The translations under genes were made by a program, and so were the position numbers. Below are positions 45,528 to 55,547 of a DNA stretch of 64,000 nt, piece by piece. How positions within the stretch are numbered: the stretch's first letter is position 1; each line of letters opens with the position of its first letter. The DNA lies in contig NZ_CP121668.1 in NCBI RefSeq assembly GCF_029714425.1, positions 310,001-374,000 on the forward strand, in the 5' to 3' direction. A model generated the notes under the pieces. It did no database searches. It was given only the letters and a program-made list of their open reading frames with translations, and was not told the origin of the DNA. Origin of the DNA: Bradyrhizobium sp. CB2312. GTDB lineage: Bacteria > Pseudomonadota > Alphaproteobacteria > Rhizobiales > Xanthobacteraceae.

Positions 45528-46280
45528 ATGACGGCGCTTGCGGAAGTCGCGGCTCCTGCCAACCTGGTTGACGAACTCACGGCACACGCGGTGCGCAGCA
45601 TCGAGGCCGCCGATCATTCCGCGGCTCCGTTTCCGCACATCGTCTTCCGCGAGTTCTTTCCGGAGGACTTCTACCGTGACCTGATCCGGAGCGTGCCCAC
45701 TCAGGGCTACGATCCGATCACCGGGACCGGAACGCGCATGGCGCTGCGCCTCTACGGCGAGAACGTCGACAAGATCGAGCCGTCGCTGCGGCCGGCATGG
45801 GCTGCGGTGTCGGCCATGCTGACGTCGAAGAGCGTCGAGGAGGCGATCCGCAAGCGGCTGCATGACGGGCTCGAGATTCGCGCCCGTGGCGACAAGGTGG
45901 CCGGCGCCGACGATCTGACCTTGGTGGCAAAGCCGGTCGTCTACGTGGACAGGGACGGCTATCAGATCAAGCCGCATCCGGACACGCGCAAGAAGGTCGT
46001 GACGATGCAGCTCTATTGCCCCGCCGACGCCAGCCAGGAGGCTTTGGGGACGACGCTCTACAAGGCCTCGCTCAAGGGACTGCTGCATGTCGGCTCGTAT
46101 TGCCTGGAGCCGGTGAAGACGATCCCGTTTCTGCCCAATGTCGGCTACGCCTTCGTGGTCCTGAAGGCCTATCACACGCTGACCAGGATGAGCTGGCACG
46201 GCCGCCCGCCGATCCAGACCGACCGGGATCGCGTCACCATCCTCAACACGTTCTATGTGAACGAGAAGGTCGGCTTCTAG
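45528..46280 (+). CDS. 2-oxoglutarate/Fe(II) oxygenase-like protein
   Basis: 250 residues. The central beta-rich region has a possible iron-binding H-x-D (KPHPDTRKKVV, about 145) and a distal histidine in MSWHGRPPI (about 225), in the order of cupin-fold 2OG oxygenases. A candidate 2OG-binding arginine lies shortly after. The N-terminal part APFPHIVFREFFPEDFYRDLI is typical of prolyl-hydroxylase-like proteins of this type. The substrate is unknown. It is isolated, followed by alphaproteobacterial palindromes at 46281. Confidence 0.65.
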   Translation: MTALAEVAAPANLVDELTAHAVRSIEAADHSAAPFPHIVFREFFPEDFYRDLIRSVPTQGYDPITGTGTRMALRLYGENVDKIEPSLRPAWAAVSAMLTSKSVEEAIRKRLHDGLEIRARGDKVAGADDLTLVAKPVVYVDRDGYQIKPHPDTRKKVVTMQLYCPADASQEALGTTLYKASLKGLLHVGSYCLEPVKTIPFLPNVGYAFVVLKAYHTLTRMSWHGRPPIQTDRDRVTILNTFYVNEKVGF

Positions 46281-46379
46281 AGCATGATCCGGAAAGTGTG
46301 CAGCGGTTTTCCGAAAAGATCATGCTCAAACAACAACCTAAAGCGCGATGACGATTCGTCCCAATCTCATCGCGCTTTA
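46281..46379. repeat. Two adjacent intergenic palindromes, family G
   Basis: GAGCATGATCCGGAAA pairs with TTTTCCGAAAAGATCATGCTC. Next to it, AAAGCGCGATGA pairs with TCATCGCGCTTT. This arrangement is common in intergenic regions of alphaproteobacteria. Confidence 0.75.
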
Positions 46380-46441
46380 GGCGTTTGATCTGGACCGCGC
46401 CGGGTTCTTGACCCGATCGCGAATCCCTAGCACCGCCTCGC

Positions 46442-46909
46442 TCAGATCGTCTGGCCCCCGGACACCTCGATGCGCTGTGCCGTGACCCAGCGGTTGTCGG
46501 GACCGAGGAGACTTGCAACCATCGGTCCGATGTCGTCGGGCAGGCCGACGCGGCCGAGCGCGGTCATTTGGGCGAACTGCTGGTTCAAATCCGACATGTC
46601 CCGGACTGCGCCGCCGAGAAAATCGGTTTCGATCGCACCCGGGGCGACGACGTTTGCGGTGATGCCGCGTCCGCCGAACTCTCTGGCCATATAGACCGTC
46701 AGAACCTCGATGGCGCCCTTCGCGGCAGCATAGGCTGAGAAGCCGGGGAAGGATACGCGCGTCAGCCCGCTGGAGAAGTTGATGATCCGGCCGTTGTCGG
46801 CGAGCAATGGCAGCAAGGCCTGCGTCAGAAAGTGTTCGGCATACCGCCCGGGCGCGACATGCGCGAGACGAAGCGCCGCGTCGAATCGGCGGCTTGAAGA
46901 GTTCCCCAA
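46442..46909 (-). pseudogene. N-terminally truncated short-chain dehydrogenase remnant
   Basis: The open frame encodes about 155 residues that align to the C-terminal two-thirds of an SDR. The active-site serine lies in IINFSSGLTR and the YAAAK signature in FSAYAAAKGAIE. ITANVVAPGAIETDF and the family end VSGGQTI are also present. The Rossmann cofactor motif TGxxxGIG is absent. The first roughly 30 residues do not look like SDR, and the frame runs into the divergent lactonase gene. The gene was probably cut at its 5' end when this junction formed. Confidence 0.7.
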
Positions 46910-47682
46910 TGGCGACGATTGACAGGATCTACATCCTCGACGGAGGCATTGCAGAGGTCGCAGACGGCTCGATCTATTCTCCGGGTATCAACGTCGGCGT
47001 CCCCATGACGTTGAGCTGCAATGCCTACCTCATCAGCCATCGCGGCGAATGGCTGATCTGGGATACGGGCATAGAGGATAAGCTGGCGAAGCATCCGGAA
47101 GGACGCATCATTGCCCATGGCATACGCGGCATCGTGCGTCGTCCCATCGCGGACCAATTGGATGAAATCGGGGTGCGGCCCCGCGATGTCAGTACGATCC
47201 TCCTTTCCCACGCGCATTTCGATCACATCGGAAATGTCGATCTGTTCGAGAATGCGAGATGGATCGCCCAGCGGGCCGAGTTCGAGGCCATGTTCGGAAA
47301 CGAGCCTGAAGAATTCGGCTATTCGCTGCAGCACTACGAGGCGCTGAAGGAGCGGCCTTACCAGATCGTCGATGGTGACCACGACATATTTGGCGACGGC
47401 GCCGTGCGGATGATCTTCACGCCCGGCCACACTCTCGGGCATTGCTCGCTGATGGTGAGGCTGCCGCGGCGCGGCGCCGTGCTGCTGAGCGGCGACGTCG
47501 CGCACAATTGGGAAAACCTCCGGCACATGCGCGTGCCGTCCTTCAATGCGGACCAGCAGGTAACGGTCGCGTCCATGGCCAGAGTCGCCGAGCTGCTTCG
47601 CGTCGAGAACGCCGAAATCTGGATCAATCACGATACGGCACAGAGCGAGGCATTGCCTCACGCGCCAGGCTGGATCGCGTAA
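46909..47682 (+). CDS. N-acyl homoserine lactonase-like metallo-beta-lactamase-fold hydrolase
   Basis: 257 residues from ATG 46909. The dinuclear metal motif HAHFDH is at 101-106. The third histidine lies in IFTPGHTLGHCSLM (about 170), and an aspartate in LLSGDVAHNW (about 195). NAYLISHRGEWLIWDTG near the N-terminus is typical of the AHL lactonase family (AiiA/AttM type). It probably opens lactone rings, and quorum quenching is possible. Other lactones could be the true substrate. The start is antisense to the SDR remnant's first codons. Confidence 0.82.
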   Translation: MATIDRIYILDGGIAEVADGSIYSPGINVGVPMTLSCNAYLISHRGEWLIWDTGIEDKLAKHPEGRIIAHGIRGIVRRPIADQLDEIGVRPRDVSTILLSHAHFDHIGNVDLFENARWIAQRAEFEAMFGNEPEEFGYSLQHYEALKERPYQIVDGDHDIFGDGAVRMIFTPGHTLGHCSLMVRLPRRGAVLLSGDVAHNWENLRHMRVPSFNADQQVTVASMARVAELLRVENAEIWINHDTAQSEALPHAPGWIA

Positions 47683-47687
47683 ACGCG

Positions 47688-48107
47688 TCAGTGCGGCGCG
47701 ACGTCGGCGCGTTCGAGCGATTCCAGTGTCGAGGCATTGCCGCAATAGCCGTGATAGTTTTCCGCGGCGGTGCCCTCAGTGAGGTCGCGGTCGCACTCGC
47801 CCTTGTGATCGCAGAGCGAGCAGACCCGTTCCATGTCGCGCAGCAGCAGCGGCTGTGCGCGTCCGAGCCCCTCCGCGCTGATGCCGAGTTGCTCCAGCAT
47901 CTTCGGCAGCTCGTCGGCGGCATGCTTGCCGTGACGGACCAGCTCTTCGAGGTCGTCCGGGGCAATCCTGAGATCGCTCGCGATCCGGTCGAAATCTCCG
48001 CGGTCGAGCCGTCGCATCTCGTTCATCTCGCGGCGATGCTTCAGCCAGGCGGCAAAGGACTCGATGAGGTCCTGGACGATGGGATACGGCCTGCTTGCGG
48101 TGCTCAT
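47688..48107 (-). CDS. DUF6455 family protein
   Basis: 139 residues from ATG 48107; GGAG lies 6 bases before it, which favours this over the ATG four codons upstream. It has an N-terminal helical part (MRRLDRGDFDRIASDLRI) and a C-terminal cysteine cluster CSLCDHKGECDRDL with a further cysteine in YHGYCGNAST. The cysteines may bind a metal. The family is common in rhizobia and its function is unknown. It is convergent with the lactonase gene, 5 bases apart. Confidence 0.78.
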   Translation of the reverse strand: MSTASRPYPIVQDLIESFAAWLKHRREMNEMRRLDRGDFDRIASDLRIAPDDLEELVRHGKHAADELPKMLEQLGISAEGLGRAQPLLLRDMERVCSLCDHKGECDRDLTEGTAAENYHGYCGNASTLESLERADVAPH

Positions 48108-48243
48108 GCGAGGCTCCATAGGGATCGTGGAACTGGAGCGAGACTACGCACAATGATGCAGGGGCGCGTTGCGCTGGATCAAATTCGACTCGTCTCCCCG
48201 ACGCGGCAACGCGATCGAATGTAAGGCCGCGAACCCTCCACAT

Positions 48244-48359
48244 CGTCATGGCCGGGCATAGCCGTCCGAAGGACGGCGTCGCTTCGCTCGCCTATGTCCC
48301 GGCCATCCACGCTTTGCGCAAGAAGAACGTGGATGCCCGGGACAAGCCCGGGCATGACG
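48244..48359. repeat. Intergenic palindromic repeat, family E copy 3
   Basis: CGTCATGGCCGGGCATAGCC ... ATCCACG ... CGTGGATGCCCGGGACAAGC and CCGGGCATGACG. It lies between the DUF6455 and glycosyltransferase genes. Confidence 0.82.
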
Positions 48360-48387
48360 ACCGACGATGGGTCCGAGCGCAGAAGAG

Positions 48388-49173
48388 CTACGCGAACCGC
48401 TCCGCCGCCCATGCATAGAGGCTGCCGGGTACCGCCGGCTGCTTGCTGCGTCCCTTGCCCGAGATGTGCAGGCCGATCACGTCGGGGTCGGTGACGATGC
48501 CGAGATAGCTCGACGGCTCGAAGAACAGTTTTGGCTCGGAATGCACCGCGTAGAACGATTTCTTCGGCAACGCCTTTTGAAGATCGCCCGAACGCTTGGC
48601 GAGGATGGTGAGTGCCGGCGGCCCGTAGATGGCGATGCGCAGGTCGGACAGGCGCTGCGAGCCGCCGCTCAGCCGTCGCATCGCAAAGCTCAGGCGATGG
48701 CTGAGCGAGAGCCATTCCGGCGTGAGCTCCTCCTGCTCCATCAGCGCCTCGAAGGCGCGAACGATCTGGTGTCCGCGCGGCAGATAGAGCACGGAGTTGC
48801 CGAGCCGGCGCGATCGCTCCCAGGCGAAGTAGGGCTTTGCCGGATCGATCTCGACAGGCCTCAGCAGCACCACGTCGGCATCGAGCCAGAGCCCGAGGCC
48901 CATCGCCATCAGCTTCATGCGGAAGAAGTCGCTGAACTGGAGCGTGGTCCAGTCGCGCCAGCTGCCGTCCGGCTGCGGCGGCCGCAGGCGTTCGGAGAAC
49001 GCGTGCGGCAGCACCGCCTCGGCATCGGCGTTCGCAACGCCCGCGGGCAGGCCGGGAATGGGGTCGAAGCTGTAGAGCGTGACCTTGTGCCCAGCGGCCA
49101 GCTGCGAGCGCAGACAGGTCTGGCGCAGCGCATCCATCGGGCCGTGCCAGAAGGTGACGATGTCGGGTAGCAT
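48388..49173 (-). CDS. Glycosyltransferase, DXD sugar-binding type
   Basis: 261 residues. The DXD-type motif LGLWLDADVVLL (about 92-103) fits the Gly_transf_sug/capsular-polysaccharide family. LPDIVTFWHGPMDALRQTCLRSQLAAGH at the N-terminus and SYLGIVTDPDVIGLHISGKG near the C-terminus also match this group. It probably transfers a sugar to a surface polysaccharide. No other polysaccharide genes are adjacent. It starts 83 bases downstream of leuD and its strong terminator, so it is separately transcribed. Confidence 0.75.
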   Translation of the reverse strand: MLPDIVTFWHGPMDALRQTCLRSQLAAGHKVTLYSFDPIPGLPAGVANADAEAVLPHAFSERLRPPQPDGSWRDWTTLQFSDFFRMKLMAMGLGLWLDADVVLLRPVEIDPAKPYFAWERSRRLGNSVLYLPRGHQIVRAFEALMEQEELTPEWLSLSHRLSFAMRRLSGGSQRLSDLRIAIYGPPALTILAKRSGDLQKALPKKSFYAVHSEPKLFFEPSSYLGIVTDPDVIGLHISGKGRSKQPAVPGSLYAWAAERFA

Positions 49174-49208
49174 CAGGGAAAAGCTATAGGCGATATCGAG
49201 GGCAAAGA

Positions 49209-49240
49209 AAAAGCCCCGGCGCGTCAGGCGCCGGGGCTCG
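49209..49240 (-). terminator. Rho-independent terminator of leuD
   Basis: On the minus strand AGCCCCGGCGCC and GGCGCGCCGGGGCT fold into a GC-rich stem, followed by a TTTTTCTTT run. It lies 16 bases after the leuD stop. Confidence 0.88.
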
Positions 49241-49255
49241 AATGGGATGTCGATC

Positions 49256-49861
49256 TCAGGCCCAGGCGCGTTCGCGCTTGAGCTTGTCCTCGTAGCTGTC
49301 GATCGAGGCCTTCTTCTCCATGGTGAGACCGATGTCGTCGAGGCCGTTGATCAGGCAGTGCTTGCGGAACGGGTCGATCTCGAACTTGACCTTGCCGCCG
49401 TCCGGACCGCGGATCTCCTGGTTCGGCAGGTCGATCGTCAGCGTCGCGTTGGCGCCGCGCTCGGCGTCGTCGAACAGCTTGTCGAGGTCTTCCTGCGAGA
49501 CGCGGATCGGCAGAATGCCGTTCTTGAAGCAGTTGTTGTAGAAGATGTCGCCGAACGAGGTCGAGATCACGCAGCGGATGCCGAAGTCGAGCAGCGCCCA
49601 GGGCGCGTGCTCGCGGCTCGAGCCGCAGCCGAAATTGTCGCCGGCGACCAGCACCTTCGTGTTGCGATAGGCGGGCTGGTTGAGGACGAAATCCGGGTTC
49701 TCGCTGCCGTCGTCCTTGTAGCGCTGCTCCGAGAAGAGCCCCTTGCCAAGGCCGGTGCGCTTGATGGTCTTCAGGTACTGCTTCGGAATGATCATGTCGG
49801 TGTCGACATTGATGATCTTCAGCGGCGCCGCGACGCCTTCCAGCGTGGTGAACTTGTCCAT
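49256..49861 (-). CDS. leuD: 3-isopropylmalate dehydratase small subunit
   Basis: 201 residues from ATG 49861, which gives the family start [14 protein letters not shown]. The longer frame would add 19 unrelated residues. The swivel-domain motifs [21 protein letters not shown] and [18 protein letters not shown] are intact. It pairs with LeuC to isomerise 2-isopropylmalate to 3-isopropylmalate. leuC lies about 3 kb away on the same strand with several small genes between, so the two are not in one compact operon. Confidence 0.95.
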   Translation of the reverse strand: MDKFTTLEGVAAPLKIINVDTDMIIPKQYLKTIKRTGLGKGLFSEQRYKDDGSENPDFVLNQPAYRNTKVLVAGDNFGCGSSREHAPWALLDFGIRCVISTSFGDIFYNNCFKNGILPIRVSQEDLDKLFDDAERGANATLTIDLPNQEIRGPDGGKVKFEIDPFRKHCLINGLDDIGLTMEKKASIDSYEDKLKRERAWA

Positions 49862-49942
49862 GGTTGCGCTTTCCCGGGTGGTTCTGGGGGAACCGGTATT
49901 TATCGCGATCGGGGCCAAAATCCTAGGCCGATTTCGGCAGAT

Positions 49943-50341
49943 CTAGTCTGCTTTGGCCTCAATTGCCGCCATATCGTCGTCCGAGAGGCCGAAATGGTGG
50001 CCGATCTCGTGGATCAGGACGTGGCGGACGATGTGGCCGAGGCTTTCGTCGTGCTCGGCCCAGTAATCCAGGATCGGCCGGCGGTAGAGCCAGACCATGT
50101 TGGGCAGCCGCGCGACATCGCCAAAACTCTGCTGCGGCAGGCCGACGCCCTGGAACAGGCCGAGCAGGTCGAACTCGCTCTCGCATTCCATCTCGTCGAG
50201 GACCTCGTCGGTCGGGAAGTCGTCGACGCGAAGAATCACGCCCTCGCAGAGCTTAAGAAACTCCGCCGGCAGGCGCTCGAATACGTCATGAGCCATCGCT
50301 TCCATCTCGGCCAGCGAGGGCGCTTTCAATTCCGTCCACAT
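49943..50341 (-). CDS. Zinicin-like metallopeptidase family protein
   Basis: 132 residues. The zinc-binding HExxH motif is in LIHEIGHHFGLSDDDM near the C-terminus, with a third ligand downstream. PAEFLKLCEGVILRVDDFP and PNMVWLYRRPILDY are typical of this small putative metallopeptidase family (DUF1025/zincin-like). Members have no demonstrated substrate. The start follows AGAAGCG with a short spacing. It is upstream of leuD on the same strand with an 81-base gap and may share its promoter. Confidence 0.82.
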   Translation of the reverse strand: MWTELKAPSLAEMEAMAHDVFERLPAEFLKLCEGVILRVDDFPTDEVLDEMECESEFDLLGLFQGVGLPQQSFGDVARLPNMVWLYRRPILDYWAEHDESLGHIVRHVLIHEIGHHFGLSDDDMAAIEAKAD

Positions 50342-50462
50342 GCGCTTCTCTTAGCGCGGGTTCCGCGGCGATGCATCCGGCTTTATAGGTGGGGCGTTGA
50401 CGCCGCGCGCGAAAACGAGGAGCGTACGGCGCTTCAAGGGGTTGGCAGAGGTCGGTGGTGGT

Positions 50463-50795
50463 ATGATGCGGGCGGGAACAGCGATACCGGTTCTACTGTG
50501 CATGGGGTTGTTTTCGACTATTTTTGACGGCGCTCAAAGCCAGGTCCAGGCGCAGACGGCCGGCCCCGAGATCCGGCTGGCCCAGGCGGCCTCGCCCGAC
50601 GACGTCCCCCCGCCGCGCAGGCGGCCTCCGGCGCGCTTGCGCGTCACGCCCTATTACAGCCCCGACGGCGTCTATCCGCGCTACAACCCCGGTCCCGATG
50701 CGGTCCGTGAATGCAACGTTGCCTATGTGCAGGAGCACAGGCCCAGCGGCACCGTGATCACGCCGCATATGAGCTGCTACTGGCGGCGGGGCTGA
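50463..50795 (+). CDS. Small exported proline/arginine-rich protein
   Basis: 110 residues from ATG 50463; GAGG is about 11 bases upstream, and the longer frame has an unlikely basic leader. The signal peptide ends near QSQVQAQ (about 31). The mature part contains PPPRRRPPARLRVTPYYSPDG and two cysteines (about 91 and 107) that may pair. Tyrosine-rich, proline-rich exported proteins like this are common in Bradyrhizobium and have no known role. It precedes a second small exported protein by 44 bases, so they may be co-transcribed. Confidence 0.65.
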   Translation: MMRAGTAIPVLLCMGLFSTIFDGAQSQVQAQTAGPEIRLAQAASPDDVPPPRRRPPARLRVTPYYSPDGVYPRYNPGPDAVRECNVAYVQEHRPSGTVITPHMSCYWRRG

Positions 50796-50839
50796 CGGGC
50801 CGGTTCAACGGGCAGCGCGGAGGCCTCGTGAGGGTGGTC

Positions 50840-51100
50840 ATGGCGAGATGGATTGCACTAGCCTCCGTTGCCGTCGCGCTTGCCACCGGCCTGCCCCGTG
50901 CGCCCGCAGCACATAGGGTGACGATCCCCGAGGCCTCGGCGGGGATCGCGGTTTTCAATGCGCGACACGCGCGAACCCGTGAGATTGTGAGGCCTGCCGT
51001 GCGCCGTGATCCTCGCTATTACGCGCGGCCGGTTTACTACCGTCCCTATCCCTACGCCGTGCCTGCTCCCTTCGTGCTCGGCTACGGGCCGTTCTGGTGA
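50840..51100 (+). CDS. Small exported arginine/tyrosine/proline-rich protein
   Basis: 86 residues from ATG 50840; a GTG four codons earlier is an alternative. A signal-like start MARWIALASVAVALATG precedes a basic, tyrosine/proline-rich mature part (RYYARPVYYRPYPYAVPAP). No cysteines in the mature part. It probably belongs to the same envelope-protein group as the neighbour at 50463, but no family can be named. Confidence 0.55.
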   Translation: MARWIALASVAVALATGLPRAPAAHRVTIPEASAGIAVFNARHARTREIVRPAVRRDPRYYARPVYYRPYPYAVPAPFVLGYGPFW

Positions 51101-51104
51101 TCCG

Positions 51105-51404
51105 CTAACCGGACGGCGCAAATCCCTTGACCAGCAGCACCGTCGCCTGTGCGCCCGCCTTGCGATCGCGCGAGATGTCTTCGTACTCGGGTGAATTCGA
51201 GAAGGCGAGAAACGCAGCTTCGTCGGGAAACGACATCATGACGAGCTTGTCGTGCGGCCATGTGCCTTCGAGCACGCGCGGATGTTCATCGGCGGCGAGC
51301 AGGCGTCCGTTGTACTTCCTGAACACGTCGAAGAACCGCGCCTGATAGCGTTCGTAGGCTGCGCGGTCCGTCATCTTCAATTGCGCAATCGCATAGACAG
51401 TCAT
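51105..51404 (-). CDS. DUF1330 family protein
   Basis: 99 residues. It begins MTVYAIAQLKMTDRAAYERYQ, typical of DUF1330, with the later motif VLEGTWPHDKLVMMSFPDEAAFLAF (split over two lines of the fold). The fold is a ferredoxin-like alpha/beta barrel, as in many small dimeric enzymes. The function is unknown. It is convergent with the exported-protein gene at 50840, 4 bases apart. Confidence 0.85.
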   Translation of the reverse strand: MTVYAIAQLKMTDRAAYERYQARFFDVFRKYNGRLLAADEHPRVLEGTWPHDKLVMMSFPDEAAFLAFSNSPEYEDISRDRKAGAQATVLLVKGFAPSG

Positions 51405-51581
51405 CTCGAATCCTCACCTCGCGGCCCTGCGTCGCAGCGCGTTGCCAGCAACGTCGTTCATTCACGGGGCGTTCACGTCGCTGTCCCTAACTTAATCTTG
51501 GGAGCGACTGCAAATGAACAGGGATGACTCGGGCCGGTCACGAGCGTCGCAACTCCGCTGTTCAGTTTCAGGGAGAAGTCC

Positions 51582-52145
51582 ATGCTGAGGAGTTTGGGTC
51601 TCAGGGCAAGCCCGATGCGCTTGCTCGGGATCGCGGCGGCTGCGACGTTGATGCTGTCGACCGGCACTGCGCGACGTGCTGAAGCGCTGACCTTGATCAA
51701 TCCGGCGACGTCACCCGCGACGAAAGCTGCGACCGACGACCTCGTCACGCAGGTTCGCCACGGCGGTGGTGGCGGACATGGCGGTGGCTCCCACGGCGGA
51801 GGTTTTCACGGCGGTGGCGGCTTCCACGGTGGCGGCGGACATTTCGGCGGCTTTCGCGGCGGTGGCTTCCATGGTGGCGGTTTCCATGGTGGCGGCTTCC
51901 GCGCCGCGCCGGCGTTTCACGGCGGTGGCTATCGCTACGGCGGATTCCACCGCTACGGCGGCTTTCATCGCTACGGCATCTATCGCCCGCATTACGGCTA
52001 TCGCCACTTCCACCGGCGCTATTATTACGGCGGCTACTATCCCTACTACCACTATCCGCGCCGCTGCCGGATCATCTGGACCTATTACGGCCCGCGCCGC
52101 ATCTGCCGCTGGCATCGCTGGCACTATCCGTATCGCTATTGGTGA
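51582..52145 (+). CDS. Glycine/histidine/tyrosine-rich exported protein
   Basis: 187 residues. A signal peptide (about 1-36) is followed by a region dominated by HGGGFHGGG and GGHFGG repeats (about 58-110), then tyrosine-rich segments such as YRYGGFHRYGGFHRYG. The final part has a pair of cysteines (RRCRIIWTYYGPRRICRW). Such proteins are predicted to be envelope-associated, and the histidine-rich repeats could bind metal ions. The repetitive coding sequence may also be prone to length change. Confidence 0.72.
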   Translation: MLRSLGLRASPMRLLGIAAAATLMLSTGTARRAEALTLINPATSPATKAATDDLVTQVRHGGGGGHGGGSHGGGFHGGGGFHGGGGHFGGFRGGGFHGGGFHGGGFRAAPAFHGGGYRYGGFHRYGGFHRYGIYRPHYGYRHFHRRYYYGGYYPYYHYPRRCRIIWTYYGPRRICRWHRWHYPYRYW

Positions 52146-52157
52146 TGTGATCGGAGT

Positions 52158-52245
52158 CGTCATGCCCGGGCTTGTCCCGGGCATCCACGATCTTTCTATG
52201 CACGCCTAAGAACGTGGATGGCCGGGACAAGCCCGGCCATGACGG
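52158..52245. repeat. Intergenic palindromic repeat, family E copy 4
   Basis: CGTCATGCCCGGGCTTGTCC and GCATCCACG pair with CGTGGATGGC and GGACAAGCCCGGCCATGACG. It lies between the exported-protein gene and the small gene at 52255. Confidence 0.85.
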
Positions 52246-52254
52246 AGAAACTCG

Positions 52255-52464
52255 CTAGAGCCAGTCCTTCAGCTTCCACGACGAAGCCTTCCAGCGCATC
52301 AAATTCTCGACCTTCCACTGCCGAAACATCGCCGGCGGCCAGCGGCTGAGCTTCGAGGTCTCCTCGACCTCCGGCTTGGCGACGATGCGCAACGGCGTGG
52401 CGCGCCGGCGGTGCTGGCGCGTCGCCTCGCTGATCAGATCGACATATTCAGGCTTGTTGGCCAT
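52255..52464 (-). CDS. Small basic protein, hypothetical
   Basis: 69 residues from ATG 52464, with GAGGACA about 8 bases upstream. The longer frame runs antisense to leuC and was rejected. The sequence is basic and tryptophan-containing (LSRWPPAMFRQWKVENLMRW). It has no signal peptide or known motif. It follows leuC by 91 bases on the same strand and may be co-transcribed. Coding status is moderately supported. Confidence 0.55.
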   Translation of the reverse strand: MANKPEYVDLISEATRQHRRRATPLRIVAKPEVEETSKLSRWPPAMFRQWKVENLMRWKASSWKLKDWL

Positions 52465-52555
52465 CAGAAGTGTCCTCGCGAGATCGTCGCGAGGACACTG
52501 TCGGCGCTGCCGATTAACGGCGGTTTGCCGGGTTAGCTCAAATTGCAGGGATGGC

Positions 52556-53962
<1,407 letters not shown>

Positions 53963-54234
53963 GAGCTTAAGCTCCGAAGGAATGTGTGTAAGCGATGAGC
54001 GCGGCGAGCGCGCGGGCAACCAAATCGTCAGCGCAGCTTTTAGGCTGCGCGCGTAAGCTCTGACGTTGCCGAGGTCGCGAAGCGTCCGAAGAACCGGCCA
54101 GGCAGCCGCGAGCGATCGTCGATGACGATGCGTTGGGGGCTTACGAAGCTGGTCAGATCTGGAAACATTCTAGGAATATATAGCAGGCCGATTTGGAAGC
54201 GCGAGGGCTTTGACGCGCACGGCTGACGCAACAA
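53963..54234 (-). promoter_or_regulatory. Leader region of leuC with a small open frame and hairpin
   Basis: On the minus strand a short frame (from ATG 54168) ends at TAA 54042-54040. Its stop lies in the loop of a stem made of GCGCAGC and GCTGCGC (54031-54050). There is no leucine run and no T-tract, so a classical leu attenuator is not shown. Regulation through this structure is speculative. Confidence 0.3.
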
Positions 54235-54264
54235 AAAAGCGCGGAGCCGAGCCCCGCGCTTTTG
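54235..54264 (-). terminator. Rho-independent terminator of rplS
   Basis: AAAAGCGCGG and CCGCGCTTTT flank a short loop; on the minus strand it is followed by a TTTTTTGTTG run. It lies about 25 bases after the rplS stop and ends the ribosomal cluster transcript. Confidence 0.85.
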
Positions 54265-54288
54265 AAAAGCTTGCCTGGTGGCGAAAGC

Positions 54289-54669
54289 TTACTCGCCGAC
54301 GGCGGCCTGACGGTCCTGCTTCTCGACGATGCGGGCCGACTTGCCGCGGAGGTTGCGGAGGTAATAGAGCTTGGCGCGACGCACCTTGCCGCGGCGCACC
54401 ACCTTGATCGAGTCGATCATCGGGGAGAGCAGCGGGAATACGCGCTCGACGCCCTCGCCGTAGGAGATCTTGCGGACGGTGAAGCTCTCGTTGAGGCCAC
54501 CGCCGGAACGGCCGATGCAGACGCCTTCATAGGCCTGCACGCGGGTGCGGTCGCCTTCGACGACCTTCACGTTGACGATCACGGTGTCGCCGGGGGCAAA
54601 TTCCGGGATCTCCTTGGTGGCGGAGAGCTTCTCGAACTGCTCTTTTTCAAGCTGTTGGATCAGGTTCAT
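54289..54669 (-). CDS. rplS: 50S ribosomal protein L19
   Basis: 126 residues. The typical [53 protein letters not shown] and [15 protein letters not shown] blocks are all present (quoted separately). L19 lies at the 30S-50S interface. It follows trmD by 108 bases in the standard rpsP-rimM-trmD-rplS order and is the last gene before the terminator. Confidence 0.98.
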   Translation of the reverse strand: MNLIQQLEKEQFEKLSATKEIPEFAPGDTVIVNVKVVEGDRTRVQAYEGVCIGRSGGGLNESFTVRKISYGEGVERVFPLLSPMIDSIKVVRRGKVRRAKLYYLRNLRGKSARIVEKQDRQAAVGE

Positions 54670-54777
54670 GGGGTAATCTCCATCGGCGCGCCCAGCCGCA
54701 GATCGGGGGCTGCGCGAAATTCGTCTATCCAGCTATTGCGGATTTGGCCGCTCCTATAAGGCAAGCCGGAGCGTTTG

Positions 54778-55533
54778 TCACCCGTCTGTCTTGTTTTTTG
54801 GCGTTTTTTGGCGACGGGGCCGATTCGGGGGCTTGGGCGGGATTTGGGCCCATAAATCCGGCCGCCGGGCCTCTGTCAGGGCCTCTGACTGCGCCCGCCG
54901 CCAGCCAGCGACCTTGGCGTGGTCGCCGGAGGTGAGGATGTCGGGGATCGGAACCCCCTCGAACAGCTGCGGCCGGGTATATTGGGGGTATTCGAGCAGG
55001 CCGTCCGAGAAGCTTTCCTCGGTTCCCGAGGCTTCCTTGCCCATCACGCCCGGCAGCAGCCGGACGCAGGCATCGATCAGGGCTAAAGCCGCGATTTCGC
55101 CCCCTGAGAGCACGTAATCGCCGATCGAGACCTCCTCCAAGCCCCGCCCGTCAATCACCCGCTGGTCGATCCCCTCGAACCGGCCGCAGACGATCAGCGG
55201 GCCGGGGCCCCGCGCGAGCTCTTTCACGCGGCCCTGGGTCAGTGGCCGACCGCGCGGGCTCATCAGCAGGCGCGGCCGATCCGGAGCGATCTCGACGGCA
55301 TCGATCGCCGCCGCCAGAACATCCGCCCGCAGCACCATGCCCGGCCCGCCGCCGGCCGGCGTGTCATCGACGCTGCGATGGCGGTCGGTCGCAGAGGCCC
55401 TTATGTCCCGCGCCTCGATCTCCCACAGCCCGCCAGCCAGCGCCCGGCCGGCCAGGCTCACGCCGAGCGGCCCCGGAAACATCTCCGGAAACAGCGTCAG
55501 CACCGTCGCGCGCCAGGGTGAGGGGGTTGTCAT
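54778..55533 (-). CDS. trmD: tRNA (guanine-N1)-methyltransferase
   Basis: 251 residues. The SPOUT knot region has [24 protein letters not shown], and [20 protein letters not shown]. The C-terminal basic tail ([20 protein letters not shown]) is longer than usual. It makes m1G37 in tRNAs to prevent frameshifting. It follows rimM by about 117 bases that contain the family C palindrome, so the palindrome is transcribed inside the operon. Confidence 0.97.
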   Translation of the reverse strand: MTTPSPWRATVLTLFPEMFPGPLGVSLAGRALAGGLWEIEARDIRASATDRHRSVDDTPAGGGPGMVLRADVLAAAIDAVEIAPDRPRLLMSPRGRPLTQGRVKELARGPGPLIVCGRFEGIDQRVIDGRGLEEVSIGDYVLSGGEIAALALIDACVRLLPGVMGKEASGTEESFSDGLLEYPQYTRPQLFEGVPIPDILTSGDHAKVAGWRRAQSEALTEARRPDLWAQIPPKPPNRPRRQKTPKNKTDG

Positions 55534-55547
55534 GGTCTCTCAACTCT

